Source: Acinetobacter lwoffii (GTDB lineage Bacteria > Pseudomonadota > Gammaproteobacteria > Pseudomonadales > Moraxellaceae). From it: a stretch of 64,000 bases of DNA. The notes under the pieces were generated by a model. That model did not search any database and was not told where the DNA came from. It worked only from the letters and a program-made list of their open reading frames with translations. The DNA lies in contig NZ_JAMXXK010000010.1 in assembly GCF_024129735.1 (NCBI RefSeq), forward strand, positions 1 to 64,000, in the 5' to 3' direction. Positions 7,389 through 15,931 of the stretch are shown here, in pieces. Made by a program: the position numbers and the translations under genes. The stretch's first letter is position 1, and each line of letters begins with the position of its first letter.

Positions 7389-8270
7389 TTATTTATTGCT
7401 GCTGACTTTGGTCATTCGTGGAATAACCGGCAGTTCTGCCAGTGCCGGATCCAGTTCATCTTCTTCAGCATGCACCAGATAATCGACCCGTTGTCTTAAC
7501 TGTTTAAATTCAGGGCTAAGCATCACATCAGGATGACGTGGGCGAGGTAAATCGACTTCAATAATTTCCTTGATTTCACCCGGATTGGCTTTCAGTGCCA
7601 CAATCCGGTTGGCCAGTAAAATGGCTTCATCCATATCGTGGGTGACAAAAATAATGGTAATATCAATGTTTTGCCATAGGTCCATCAGGTGACGCTGCAT
7701 TTTTTGCCGCGTATGTGGATCAAGTGCCCCAAAAGGTTCATCCATCAACAGGATTTTCGGTTCATTGACCAAAGCTCGGGCAATCGCGACACGCTGTTTC
7801 ATCCCGCCAGACAACTCATGCGGATACTGGTTTTCATACTTTTCCAGACCAATGATATTGATCCATTCACGTGCCTGTGCTTCTGCCGCTGCACTACTTT
7901 GGCCTTTCATGCGCGGACCAAACATGACATTTTCCTTGACGGTTTTCCATGGAAACAGGGTATAGCCCTGAAACACCATGCCACGCTCCGGACTTGGGCC
8001 GGTAATTGGCTGGCCATCCACCAGAATCTCACCACTGCTATAAGGATCCAGACCGGCGACGACACGGCTAAAGGTTGACTTGCCGCAACCGGAAGGCCCA
8101 ATCACACAGATAAATTCACGCTTATGAATTTTCAAATTGAGTGCATTTAAAACCGTACGCTCGGTTTTGCCATGACTGAATTTTTGCGTCAATTGCTTTG
8201 CTTCCAGAATCACTGGACGGCTATAAATCTTGTCAAAGTATTCGCGGGTATTAAATTCAGTGTTTTTCAT
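7389..8270 (-). CDS. ABC transporter ATP-binding protein (NrtD/SsuB/TauB type)
   Basis: A 293-residue ATPase with Walker A GPSGCGKST (about 58-66), signature LSGGMKQR, Walker B ILLMDEPFGALD and switch His in VTHDMDEA. It has about 30 extra residues before the usual start and a C-terminal extension. It belongs to the nitrate/sulfonate/taurine importer group. The gene touches the permease gene (shared base at 8270) and precedes the dioxygenase gene. It should power the importer together with the permease and the lipoprotein encoded at 3795-4817. Confidence 0.92.
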   Translation of the reverse strand: MKNTEFNTREYFDKIYSRPVILEAKQLTQKFSHGKTERTVLNALNLKIHKREFICVIGPSGCGKSTFSRVVAGLDPYSSGEILVDGQPITGPSPERGMVFQGYTLFPWKTVKENVMFGPRMKGQSSAAAEAQAREWINIIGLEKYENQYPHELSGGMKQRVAIARALVNEPKILLMDEPFGALDPHTRQKMQRHLMDLWQNIDITIIFVTHDMDEAILLANRIVALKANPGEIKEIIEVDLPRPRHPDVMLSPEFKQLRQRVDYLVHAEEDELDPALAELPVIPRMTKVSSNK

Positions 8271-9214
8271 CAGTTAGCTCCCGGTTTCCATTTAAATAAG
8301 CGTTGTCCCAGTTTCATTAAAATCACATCACACAGCAGACCAATCACCCCGATAATCAGGATCGCGGCAAAGACATTATCAAAGTTCTGATAACGGGCTT
8401 GCTGGGTAATGAACCAGGTAATCCCGGAGGTACTGCCGATTAGTTCTGCTACGATCAGGTAAGTCCATGCCCAGCCGAGCAGCACACGCAGATTGCGGTA
8501 AATTTCAGGCAGGGCGGCAGGAATCACCACATGCAGCAGGCTTTTGAATTTATTGGTGCCCAAGGTAAAACCGGCTTCAATCAGGCTGCGATCGACCAGA
8601 CGTGTGGTATTGGCAATAATCAGGATTTGCTGGAACAGGGTTCCTATCACAATAATGGCAATTTTGGGTGCATCATTAATTCCGAGAATTGCCACTGCCA
8701 GTGCACCAAAGGCCGGAGCAGGTAAATAGCGGAAGAATTCGACAAAGGGTTCGGTTAGCTGGGAAATTTTATTTGAAAACCCGCATAAAATACCGAGTGG
8801 AATACCGACCAAGGAAGAAATAAAGAACGCAGTAAAGACCAGCTTGATACTGTGCCACAGACTTTCATGAAACCAGGGTGCATTGGCCTGAGCAGGCTCC
8901 GTGGTAAAGGCCGTGACCAGTGCAATCGCAACTTCATGTGGTGCAGGCAGATAAATCGGGTTGACCAGAATACCCTGCGGCGGAGCCAGACCCTGATCTA
9001 CCGCAGACTGAGCAGCAGAAAAAAACTGGTCTTTATCAATACGACTTTCGACCTGTAAATAGGCAACACTACCTGAATCAGTAATCTGGACTTGTGGATG
9101 CCAGATAAATGGCAAGTAGCTGACTGCACACCAAATTAAAATTGGTATTAAAAAAGACCCCAAGCCAAACAGCAATTTATTTCTTTGACTGAGTTCACGT
9201 GCAACGTAACTCAT
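8270..9214 (-). CDS. ABC transporter permease (NrtB/SsuC/TauC type)
   Basis: A 314-residue inner-membrane permease. A first helix at about 15-35 is followed by an unusually long periplasmic segment (about 36-100), then the core binding-protein-dependent transport domain with the ATPase-docking EAA-like loop (LIEAGFTLGTNKFKSLLHVVIPAALPEI). Start at 9214 is chosen over 9229 because the ribosome site GAGGGG overlaps the upstream codons. It is the first gene after the sigma-54 promoter at 9262. Confidence 0.9.
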   Translation of the reverse strand: MSYVARELSQRNKLLFGLGSFLIPILIWCAVSYLPFIWHPQVQITDSGSVAYLQVESRIDKDQFFSAAQSAVDQGLAPPQGILVNPIYLPAPHEVAIALVTAFTTEPAQANAPWFHESLWHSIKLVFTAFFISSLVGIPLGILCGFSNKISQLTEPFVEFFRYLPAPAFGALAVAILGINDAPKIAIIVIGTLFQQILIIANTTRLVDRSLIEAGFTLGTNKFKSLLHVVIPAALPEIYRNLRVLLGWAWTYLIVAELIGSTSGITWFITQQARYQNFDNVFAAILIIGVIGLLCDVILMKLGQRLFKWKPGAN

Positions 9215-9261
9215 AGTGTTGCCCCTCAATATTACAAATTTTATAAAACGTAATACTAAAT

Positions 9262-9279
9262 AAGCAAAATGGATGCCAT
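9262..9279 (-). promoter_or_regulatory. Sigma-54 promoter of the ABC/dioxygenase operon
   Basis: On the minus strand ATGGCATCCATTTTGCTT has GG and GC elements at exact -24/-12 spacing, about 50 bases before the permease start. Confidence 0.75.
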
Positions 9280-9421
9280 TTCATCCCAAATCCTGAAATG
9301 ACTTTAAAAAGGACTTATTTTTATAGCAAAAATTAGCAGACAACTCTTAATCATATTCAAGAAGTTAGATCAGAATGCAGAGATTTTTTAATCATTTTTT
9401 GGAAAATAGACTCAATGAAAA

Positions 9422-9448
9422 AGACCTGAAAAATCAGGCCTCTTTTTT
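9422..9448 (-). terminator. Terminator after nasS
   Basis: AGACCTGA and TCAGGCCT form a stem with one mismatch and an AAAA loop, flanked by A and T runs, so it can act on both strands; it lies just past the nasS stop. Confidence 0.7.
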
Positions 9449-9460
9449 CAGTAACATCAT

Positions 9461-10477
9461 TTAGCCAATAATGTCTGCATGCTGGCTTTGCAAACTATAG
9501 ATGCACTGTTCTGCAATCTGTTTTTTCTCGGCTACGGTCATTTCAATATCTTCCCATTTCTGCATCTGCTGCAGGAGCCAGATAAAATCATCGACTTTCG
9601 GTTGGGCACTTTTCCCAACAAAATTCCGGATAATATTCTTGATCTTGTAAAAGTCATAGACATGCCGCTGGGCGGAACATTCAAACTGAATAATCTGATA
9701 ATCGACTAACATGTCCCATACTTCTGATAAATCACTGCGCTGCTTTAAATCATCCTGCGCTTTTTGTACTGCCTTGACCACTGCCTCTACAGTAAATGGA
9801 TGCTGTTCTGCCCATTCCTGGGTCATGGCCAAGACTTTATCGGCAACTTTTGGAATGACATTCTGGCTTGCCGCGACGATAAAACTATAGCCTTCAAGTT
9901 TGGCCTGAATATTCCAGGGTTCTCCCACGCAAAAGCCATCGAATACCTGTTCCGCGATTCCTTTTACCATGGAAGGCGGTGGAGACGTCATCAGCTGGAT
10001 ATTCTTGGCCAGTTGTGGATCAGTCAGTGCCAGCCATTCTTTTAAGCAGTAATGGTGAATCGAATATTTATACACATAGGCCAGATTGATGGGATGATTC
10101 TGTTGTAAAGCCTGTACCAGTTTCTTTGAGGTGCTTTGTTCATCATCCTCAGGCTGGATGCCGAGTTCATAGCACAGATCTTGGCGCAGGCTAATAAAAG
10201 CCTGATTCACGCTCAGTACTAGAGGGGTTTGCAAAGCCACCTGTAACTGGTCTGTGCCCAGGGCAGCAGCGGGCAACATGGCGGACAGACAATGTGCAGC
10301 ATCCAGAAAGCCATAGGCCAGACGGTCACGCAAACTTGACCATGAGGCTTCGCGGATTAAATTGATGGTTAATCCTTGCTCGGCAAAATAACCCTGTTTT
10401 TCAGCCCAGAGAATGGCAACACAATCAAGTAAAGGAATATAGCCAATATTGAGTTCAGTTTTTTCTAATGTGGACAT
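9461..10477 (-). CDS. nasS: Nitrate sensor NasS
   Basis: A 338-residue cytoplasmic relative of NrtA-type nitrate-binding proteins without signal peptide (LNIGYIPLLDCVAILWAEKQG at the start, VGEPWN in the middle). In the NasS-NasT system, NasS without nitrate holds the antiterminator NasT; nitrate or nitrite binding frees it. It follows nasT by ten bases on the same transcript. Start at 10477 has AAGGA seven bases upstream; a longer frame from 10543 runs into nasT and is unlikely. Confidence 0.9.
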   Translation of the reverse strand: MSTLEKTELNIGYIPLLDCVAILWAEKQGYFAEQGLTINLIREASWSSLRDRLAYGFLDAAHCLSAMLPAAALGTDQLQVALQTPLVLSVNQAFISLRQDLCYELGIQPEDDEQSTSKKLVQALQQNHPINLAYVYKYSIHHYCLKEWLALTDPQLAKNIQLMTSPPPSMVKGIAEQVFDGFCVGEPWNIQAKLEGYSFIVAASQNVIPKVADKVLAMTQEWAEQHPFTVEAVVKAVQKAQDDLKQRSDLSEVWDMLVDYQIIQFECSAQRHVYDFYKIKNIIRNFVGKSAQPKVDDFIWLLQQMQKWEDIEMTVAEKKQIAEQCIYSLQSQHADIIG

Positions 10478-10487
10478 ATGCTTTTCC

Positions 10488-11066
10488 TTATTGGCCCAGT
10501 AACAGCTTCTGTGCATCCAGTAAGCGTCTGGCCATTTCACCAATGGTAATCCGGTGACTCATGGCATTTTTACGCAATAAAGCAAAGGCTTGTTCTTCCG
10601 TTAAGGCATGCAGCTGGATGAGCAGCGCTTTGGCTTTATCGATATCTTTACGGTCAATCAGCTTGTCCTGAGTTTCTTTTAAATCATTCAGCAGCTTTTT
10701 ATGCTTGCGAAACTGTTCAATTGAAATTTCCAGAATGCTCTCTAGTTTGGTGGGATCAATACCATCGACAATATAGGCCGTGATTCCGGCATCAATCGCA
10801 CTCTTGATGGTGTCTTTATTGGAGTTCTGGGTAAACAGCACGGTCGGGAGTTCATATTGGCTGACACAACTTTCAATAATATCCCGATGCGGATGATCCA
10901 TATTCAACAGGATCACATCTGCATGAATGCCTTTGACATGTACCATATTCAGGTCATTCAGGATTAAGCAGGCCACCACCTGAAAATCATGTAAAAGCAG
11001 GGATTCCTGGATGAATTGGGCACGCTCCAGATCATCATCAATAAGAGCAATTCGTAATTTGGACAT
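10488..11066 (-). CDS. nasT: ANTAR-domain antiterminator NasT
   Basis: A 192-residue protein with a response-regulator-like receiver domain (about 1-120, RIALIDDDLERAQF) and a C-terminal ANTAR domain (KAKALLIQLHALTEEQAFALLRK region, about 140-190). ANTAR domains bind paired RNA hairpins with A1/G4 hexaloops and prevent terminator formation. Three such loops occur in this window ahead of nirB, the narK-type gene and the nirC-type gene. Divergent from nirB and co-transcribed with nasS from its own sigma-54 promoter. Confidence 0.92.
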   Translation of the reverse strand: MSKLRIALIDDDLERAQFIQESLLLHDFQVVACLILNDLNMVHVKGIHADVILLNMDHPHRDIIESCVSQYELPTVLFTQNSNKDTIKSAIDAGITAYIVDGIDPTKLESILEISIEQFRKHKKLLNDLKETQDKLIDRKDIDKAKALLIQLHALTEEQAFALLRKNAMSHRITIGEMARRLLDAQKLLLGQ

Positions 11067-11110
11067 GGAATATTTTCAAGTAAGGCCTAAGGAATATTCA
11101 AGCAGGATTA

Positions 11111-11128
11111 AAGCAAAAAACATGCCAT
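11111..11128 (-). promoter_or_regulatory. Sigma-54 promoter of nasTS
   Basis: On the minus strand ATGGCATGTTTTTTGCTT matches the consensus with exact spacing, about 45 bases before the nasT start. GGTGCA- and GTGCAC-type half-sites at about 11134 and 11187 could be NtrC contacts. Confidence 0.75.
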
Positions 11129-11262
11129 TAAATTGGTGCATAAAATTTCGTTTTTCTGTTCAATTTAGTGCACAGCTTTAGGGATTTCAGCTGATAGCTG
11201 ATCAAAATGAAGCATTTAGGTAGATCATCTGCCTGAAACAAGGCATTTTTCTATTAAAAAAG

Positions 11263-11280
11263 TTGGCACGATTTCTGCAT
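11263..11280 (+). promoter_or_regulatory. Sigma-54 promoter of nirB operon
   Basis: TTGGCACGATTTCTGCAT: GG at 11265-11266 and GC at 11277-11278. The start near 11290 leaves a leader of about 280 bases. Confidence 0.85.
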
Positions 11281-11315
11281 TTATTAAATCGTCAAAGATG
11301 ACTTTCAATACTAAC

Positions 11316-11335
11316 AACGGCCAACGATGTCCGTT
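11316..11335 (+). promoter_or_regulatory. NasT (ANTAR) target hairpin in the nirB leader
   Basis: AACGG...CCGTT and a closing C-G pair present the hexaloop AACGAT, with A at loop position 1 and G at position 4 as in ANTAR RNA targets. A second stem follows at 11345-11369 (AATTGCACT with AGTGTGATT). A third weak stem, CATATCA/TGATATG near 11500-11526 followed by T residues, may be the regulated terminator. Confidence 0.65.
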
Positions 11336-11397
11336 CTGATCGTAATTGCACTTTCAAGGAGTGTGATTGGTATTTCGTTCAGCACAGGATAAATGAC

Positions 11398-11556
11398 ATG
11401 GTCAGTTGTTCAGCAATACAAAACGCACAAGCGTTTCAACCCTTCCTCCAGCATTACAAAGCGCTGGGTTGCGGTATTTACAACATATTCAATCAGCAGA
11501 CATATCAATGCCTAGACGTGATATGCGGCTTTTTATCATCTTTAAAAAAACAATAG
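11398..11556 (+). CDS. Possible 52-residue leader frame before nirB
   Basis: The ATG at 11398 has AGGA eight bases upstream and opens a 52-codon frame that ends 14 bases before the nirB start. The frame spans the possible leader terminator, so its translation could influence readthrough. Composition is protein-like (several Cys and aromatic residues), but no relative is recognised and conservation is unknown. Confidence 0.3.
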   Translation: MVSCSAIQNAQAFQPFLQHYKALGCGIYNIFNQQTYQCLDVICGFLSSLKKQ

Positions 11557-11569
11557 TTGGAGTGCAGAT

Positions 11570-14116
11570 ATGAAAATTCTCATGATTGGGCATGGCATGG
11601 TGGGGCATAAATTCATCGAATCTGTACTGGAACAGGCCGGTGATGACATTGAGCTGACCATTTTGGCAGAAGAGCCACATTTAGCTTATGACCGGGTACA
11701 TTTGACCGAATATTTCAGCGGCAAGTCGGTCAAGGATCTGAGTCTGTGTCGTAGTGATTTTGCCGATGCTTATGGCATTGATTTGCGACTTAATACTAAA
11801 GCGGTTGAAATTGATCAGCTCCATAAAACCGTCACCACCAGCCAGGGTGATGTGCTGAGTTTTGACAAGTTGATTCTCGCTACCGGTTCTTATGCCTTTG
11901 TGCCACCAATCCCGGGCAATGACCGTCAGAATTGCTTTGTTTATCGTACCATTGAAGATCTGGATGCCATTCGTGCAGCCAGTCTGAATGCCAAAACTGG
12001 CGTAGTGATTGGCGGCGGCTTGCTAGGGCTGGAAGCAGCGAAAGCCCTGCGAGATCTGAATCTGGAAACCCATGTCGTAGAATTTGCTCCGCGTCTGATG
12101 GCGGTGCAGATTGATGATCTGGGCGGCCGGGTACTGCGCTCTAAAATTGAAGACCTTGGTGTCAAGGTACATACTCAAAAGGCCACGTCAAGTATTGAAG
12201 ATGGTGACAGCACTCAGCATGTAATGAAGTTCGGAGATGGTTCGGTGCTTGAAACCGATATCATCCTGTTCTCGGCCGGCATTCGTCCGCGTGATGAACT
12301 GGCACGCCAAAGTGGTTTACTGATTGGTGAGCGTGGCGGCATCATCATTAATGATTATTGCCAGACCTCACATCCGGACATTTATGCCATTGGTGAATGT
12401 GCACTTTGGGACAATAAAATTTATGGTCTGGTTGCACCAGGCTATGACATGGCGCGGATCGCGGCAAAACATGTCCTAGGCCAAGAAAGTCATGCATTCG
12501 CTGGTGCGGACATGAGTACCAAGCTCAAACTGATGGGCGTGGATGTTGCTTCTATTGGTGATGCACATGCCATGTCCCCAGGTGCTTTGAGCTATTTCTA
12601 TGCTGATGAAGCCGCGCAGGTTTATAAAAAAATCGTGGTGTCAGCAGATAAGACCAGGCTGCTGGGCGCGGTGCTGGTGGGCTGTGCCAAAGAATATAGC
12701 GATCTCCTGCAAATGATGCTGAATGGTCTGGCGGTACCGGAGCAACCGGAAAGCCTGATCATGCCGGGCTTTGATCAGTCAACTTCCAAATCAGGTGGCA
12801 GTGGTGTCGATTTATTGCCTGACAGTGCGACCATCTGTTCATGTAATAACGTTTCCAAAGCGGATATCTGTTCAGCCATTGATGGCGGTGCAACTTCATT
12901 GGGTGCACTGAAAAAATGCACGCAGGCTGCAACGGCGTGCGGTGGCTGTGCACCACTGGTAACGCAGGTTCTCAAATCTGAATTACAGCGTCAGGGTGTC
13001 ACGGTGAACAATCACCTGTGCGAACACTTTGCCTATTCACGTCAGGAACTGTATCACCTGGTACGAGTGCATGAAATCAAGACATTCTCTGATCTGATTC
13101 AGCAACATGGGCACGGCATGGGCTGTGATATCTGCAAACCGACTGTAGCCAATATTCTGGCATCCTGCTGGAATGATTTTGTTTTAAAACCAAGTCATGC
13201 CGGTTTGCAGGATAGCAACGACTACTACCTCGGCAATATTCAGAAAGATGGTTCCTATTCGATTGTGCCACGTGTGGCAGGTGGCGAAATTACCCCGGAT
13301 GGTCTGATTACCATCGGTCAGATCGCCAAAGATTATGGTCTATATACCAAAATCACCGGCGGACAACGAATTGACATGTTTGGGGCGCAGGTACACCAAC
13401 TGCCTGAAATCTGGGAAAAACTGATTAATGCCGGTTTCGAGTCCGGACATGCCTACGGCAAATCCTTACGTACGGTGAAATCTTGTGTGGGCAGTACCTG
13501 GTGCCGTTTTGGAGTCGATGATTCTGTCGGCTTGGCGATTTTCCTGGAGAATCGTTATAAAGGCCTGCGTTCACCACATAAAACCAAAATGGCAGTATCC
13601 GGCTGTACCCGTGAATGTGCAGAAGCACAGAGCAAGGATGTCGGTGTCATTGCCACCGAAAAAGGCTGGAATCTATATGTATGCGGCAATGGCGGCATGA
13701 AACCGCGCCATGCTGAACTGCTCGCTTCGGATCTGGATACTTCCACCCTAATCAAATATATCGACCGCTTCTTTATGTTCTATATCCAGACGGCGGACCG
13801 TCTGCAGCGCACCAGCGTATGGCGTGACAATATGGAAGGCGGTCTGGACTATCTGAAAGATGTCATTGTGCATGATTCACTAGGCATTGCTGCTGAACTG
13901 GAAAACCGTATGCAGCATGTGATTGGCACTTATCAGGATGAATGGCGCACCGCGATTGAAGATCCTGAAGTACGCAAACGCTTTAAGACTTTTATTAATG
14001 CCAAAGCAGCCGAGCAGAATGACCCGCATATTCAGTTTGCACCTGTACGTGGCCAGATTCGTCCAAAGACAGAAGCTGAACGTGATTTAAACCGTATTCC
14101 AGTGGTTGAAGCCTAA
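11570..14116 (+). CDS. nirB: Assimilatory NAD(P)H nitrite reductase large subunit
   Basis: The 848-residue enzyme reduces nitrite to ammonium in the cytoplasm. An FAD/NAD oxidoreductase part comes first (about 1-400), then a BFD-like [2Fe-2S] domain with CSCNN and CGGC (about 420-475), then the sulfite/nitrite reductase ferredoxin-like and siroheme-[4Fe-4S] domains. The siroheme-cluster cysteines are CVGSTWC near 637 and CTREC near 677. Full length for the family. It is the first enzyme of the operon, followed 24 bases later by the NirD-type fusion. Control: sigma-54 promoter plus NasT leader. Confidence 0.96.
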   Translation: MKILMIGHGMVGHKFIESVLEQAGDDIELTILAEEPHLAYDRVHLTEYFSGKSVKDLSLCRSDFADAYGIDLRLNTKAVEIDQLHKTVTTSQGDVLSFDKLILATGSYAFVPPIPGNDRQNCFVYRTIEDLDAIRAASLNAKTGVVIGGGLLGLEAAKALRDLNLETHVVEFAPRLMAVQIDDLGGRVLRSKIEDLGVKVHTQKATSSIEDGDSTQHVMKFGDGSVLETDIILFSAGIRPRDELARQSGLLIGERGGIIINDYCQTSHPDIYAIGECALWDNKIYGLVAPGYDMARIAAKHVLGQESHAFAGADMSTKLKLMGVDVASIGDAHAMSPGALSYFYADEAAQVYKKIVVSADKTRLLGAVLVGCAKEYSDLLQMMLNGLAVPEQPESLIMPGFDQSTSKSGGSGVDLLPDSATICSCNNVSKADICSAIDGGATSLGALKKCTQAATACGGCAPLVTQVLKSELQRQGVTVNNHLCEHFAYSRQELYHLVRVHEIKTFSDLIQQHGHGMGCDICKPTVANILASCWNDFVLKPSHAGLQDSNDYYLGNIQKDGSYSIVPRVAGGEITPDGLITIGQIAKDYGLYTKITGGQRIDMFGAQVHQLPEIWEKLINAGFESGHAYGKSLRTVKSCVGSTWCRFGVDDSVGLAIFLENRYKGLRSPHKTKMAVSGCTRECAEAQSKDVGVIATEKGWNLYVCGNGGMKPRHAELLASDLDTSTLIKYIDRFFMFYIQTADRLQRTSVWRDNMEGGLDYLKDVIVHDSLGIAAELENRMQHVIGTYQDEWRTAIEDPEVRKRFKTFINAKAAEQNDPHIQFAPVRGQIRPKTEAERDLNRIPVVEA

Positions 14117-14140
14117 ATACCACAGTCAGGGAGAATGAAA

Positions 14141-15751
14141 ATGACAATTTTAAAAGACATGAACGAACTGAACTGGTACGAAGTCTGCAATCTGGATGAG
14201 ATCACTCCGAATACCGGTGTGGCAGCCCTGATTGAAGATCAGCAGATTGCAATTTTTCGCGTGGGTCAGGAACAGCGGGTGTATGCACTCAGCAATCAAG
14301 ATCCATTTAGTCTGGCCAATGTCATGGCACGTGGCATTCTGGGTGATCTGCAAGGTGAGCGTGTAGTCGCATCCCCAATTTATAAGCAGCATTTCAGTCT
14401 GGTGACCGGCCGTTGTCTGGAAGAGCAAGACCAGAAATTACTGGTATTTCCAACCCGAATTGAAAATGGCAAAGTTCTGGTGAGTCCGACTCCACAAAAG
14501 ACCTATATTTCCAGTAATGGTCAGAACACAGAGCGTTTAAAACTGGTACTGGTCGGAAATGGGCTGGCGGGCATGCGCTGTCTGGAAGACTTGCTGGATA
14601 TGGCGCCAGATCGTTATGACATTACCGTGATTGGGGAAGAGCCATGGGGCAATTACAACCGGATCATGTTGTCACCGGTATTGTCTGGTGAGAAAAGCTT
14701 TGCAGAAATTATGCTGCATTCAGCCGACTGGTATGCCGAAAAAGGCATTCGATTCATCGCTGGAGATGCTGCCAGCTCTATCGACCGTTCACGTAAGCAG
14801 GTTCATACCGAAAAAGGTGAAATCGTTGCTTATGATCGTCTGATCCTCGCTACTGGTTCCAAACCCTTTATACCACCAATTTCAGGTGCTGAACTTGAAG
14901 GCGTGATTAGCTTCCGGGATATTCAGGATGTTAACCACATGCTGGATTACTGCAAAACCAAGCAAAATGCCGTCGTGATTGGAGGTGGGTTGCTGGGTCT
15001 AGAAGCAGCTTATGGACTGAAGCAGCAGGGGATGAATGTAACTGTGCTGCATCTGATGGACCGTATTATGGATCGTCAACTGGATATGAAAGCCAGTCAA
15101 ATGCTGAAAAAATCAATAGAAGATAAAGGTATCCGGATCATCACCGAAGCCAATACCGAAGAGCTGCTCGGTATGGATGGTCACGTGACTCAACTGCGTT
15201 TAAAAGACGGGACAGTGCTGGATGCCGATTTGGTGGTCTTTGCCGTCGGGATTCGACCAAATAAAACCCTGGCTGAACAGGCTGGTCTGCGCTGCAATCG
15301 TGGGGTGCTGGTGAATGACACCATGCAAACCTATGACCCGAGTATTTATGCAGTGGGTGAATGCATTGAGCATCGTGGCCAGACCTTTGGACTGGTTGAG
15401 CCATTATGGGGACAGGCCTTTATCTGCGCGACGCATCTGGCTGAACATGGCCGACTGACCTTTAAGGCACCGACTGTTCCGACCCAACTCAAGGTTAGCG
15501 GATGTGATGTCTTCTCAGCCGGAAATTTTGAACCTCAGGATGATTTTGAAGATATCGTGCTGAATGATGAAAAACGTCAAATCTATAAACGGATCATTAT
15601 CCAGCAGGACAAGGTCATTGGTGCGGTGCTATTTGGCGATACCGAAGATGGAGCTTGGTATGCAGAACTGATTGCAGATCAGACACCGATTAGTAATATC
15701 CGCAGCAAACTGCTTTTTGGTCGGGATTTTGCATTAAAAAAGGCAGGGTAA
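14141..15751 (+). CDS. NirD-like Rieske-fold domain fused to FAD/NAD oxidoreductase (nitrate/nitrite reductase electron-transfer subunit)
   Basis: The first 120 residues match the NirD small subunit of nitrite reductase (ALSNQDPF, ARGILGD, TGRCLEE); as in NirD the Rieske cluster ligands are absent. From about 130 to the end it is a pyridine nucleotide-disulfide oxidoreductase like the N-terminus of NirB and like NasC/NasB electron-transfer subunits (VGNGLAGMR, then VIGGGLLGLEAAYG). So one chain appears to combine NirD with the NADH-dehydrogenase module that feeds the nitrate reductase. ATG at 14141 is preferred to 14135 by spacing from GGGAG. It lies between nirB and nasA. Confidence 0.88.
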   Translation: MTILKDMNELNWYEVCNLDEITPNTGVAALIEDQQIAIFRVGQEQRVYALSNQDPFSLANVMARGILGDLQGERVVASPIYKQHFSLVTGRCLEEQDQKLLVFPTRIENGKVLVSPTPQKTYISSNGQNTERLKLVLVGNGLAGMRCLEDLLDMAPDRYDITVIGEEPWGNYNRIMLSPVLSGEKSFAEIMLHSADWYAEKGIRFIAGDAASSIDRSRKQVHTEKGEIVAYDRLILATGSKPFIPPISGAELEGVISFRDIQDVNHMLDYCKTKQNAVVIGGGLLGLEAAYGLKQQGMNVTVLHLMDRIMDRQLDMKASQMLKKSIEDKGIRIITEANTEELLGMDGHVTQLRLKDGTVLDADLVVFAVGIRPNKTLAEQAGLRCNRGVLVNDTMQTYDPSIYAVGECIEHRGQTFGLVEPLWGQAFICATHLAEHGRLTFKAPTVPTQLKVSGCDVFSAGNFEPQDDFEDIVLNDEKRQIYKRIIIQQDKVIGAVLFGDTEDGAWYAELIADQTPISNIRSKLLFGRDFALKKAG

Positions 15752-15756
15752 TCGGA

Positions 15757-15828
15757 TCAATCTCCCAACCCCTCTTTAAACAAGAGGGGAACCTCTCTCT
15801 TTTATTAAAGGAGGGTTGGTGAGGATTA
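15757..15828. repeat. Nested inverted repeat between nirB-fusion and nasA genes
   Basis: CTCCCAACC near 15762 pairs with GGTTGGTGAGG near 15814, enclosing a CCCTCTT/AAGAGGG hairpin (15769-15789) and a CCTCTC/GGAGGG arm. It is REP-like and similar in style to 4920-5032. It could trim or stabilise the polycistronic mRNA. Confidence 0.45.
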
Positions 15829-15931
15829 AAACTTTTGAGACATAGAAAAAATTTAAATCAAACCTGTAAAAGCTAGATATCAGAGATTTGGTGAAACAAG
15901 TGAATTTGGATGATTAAGGAGCGCAGCAGCA

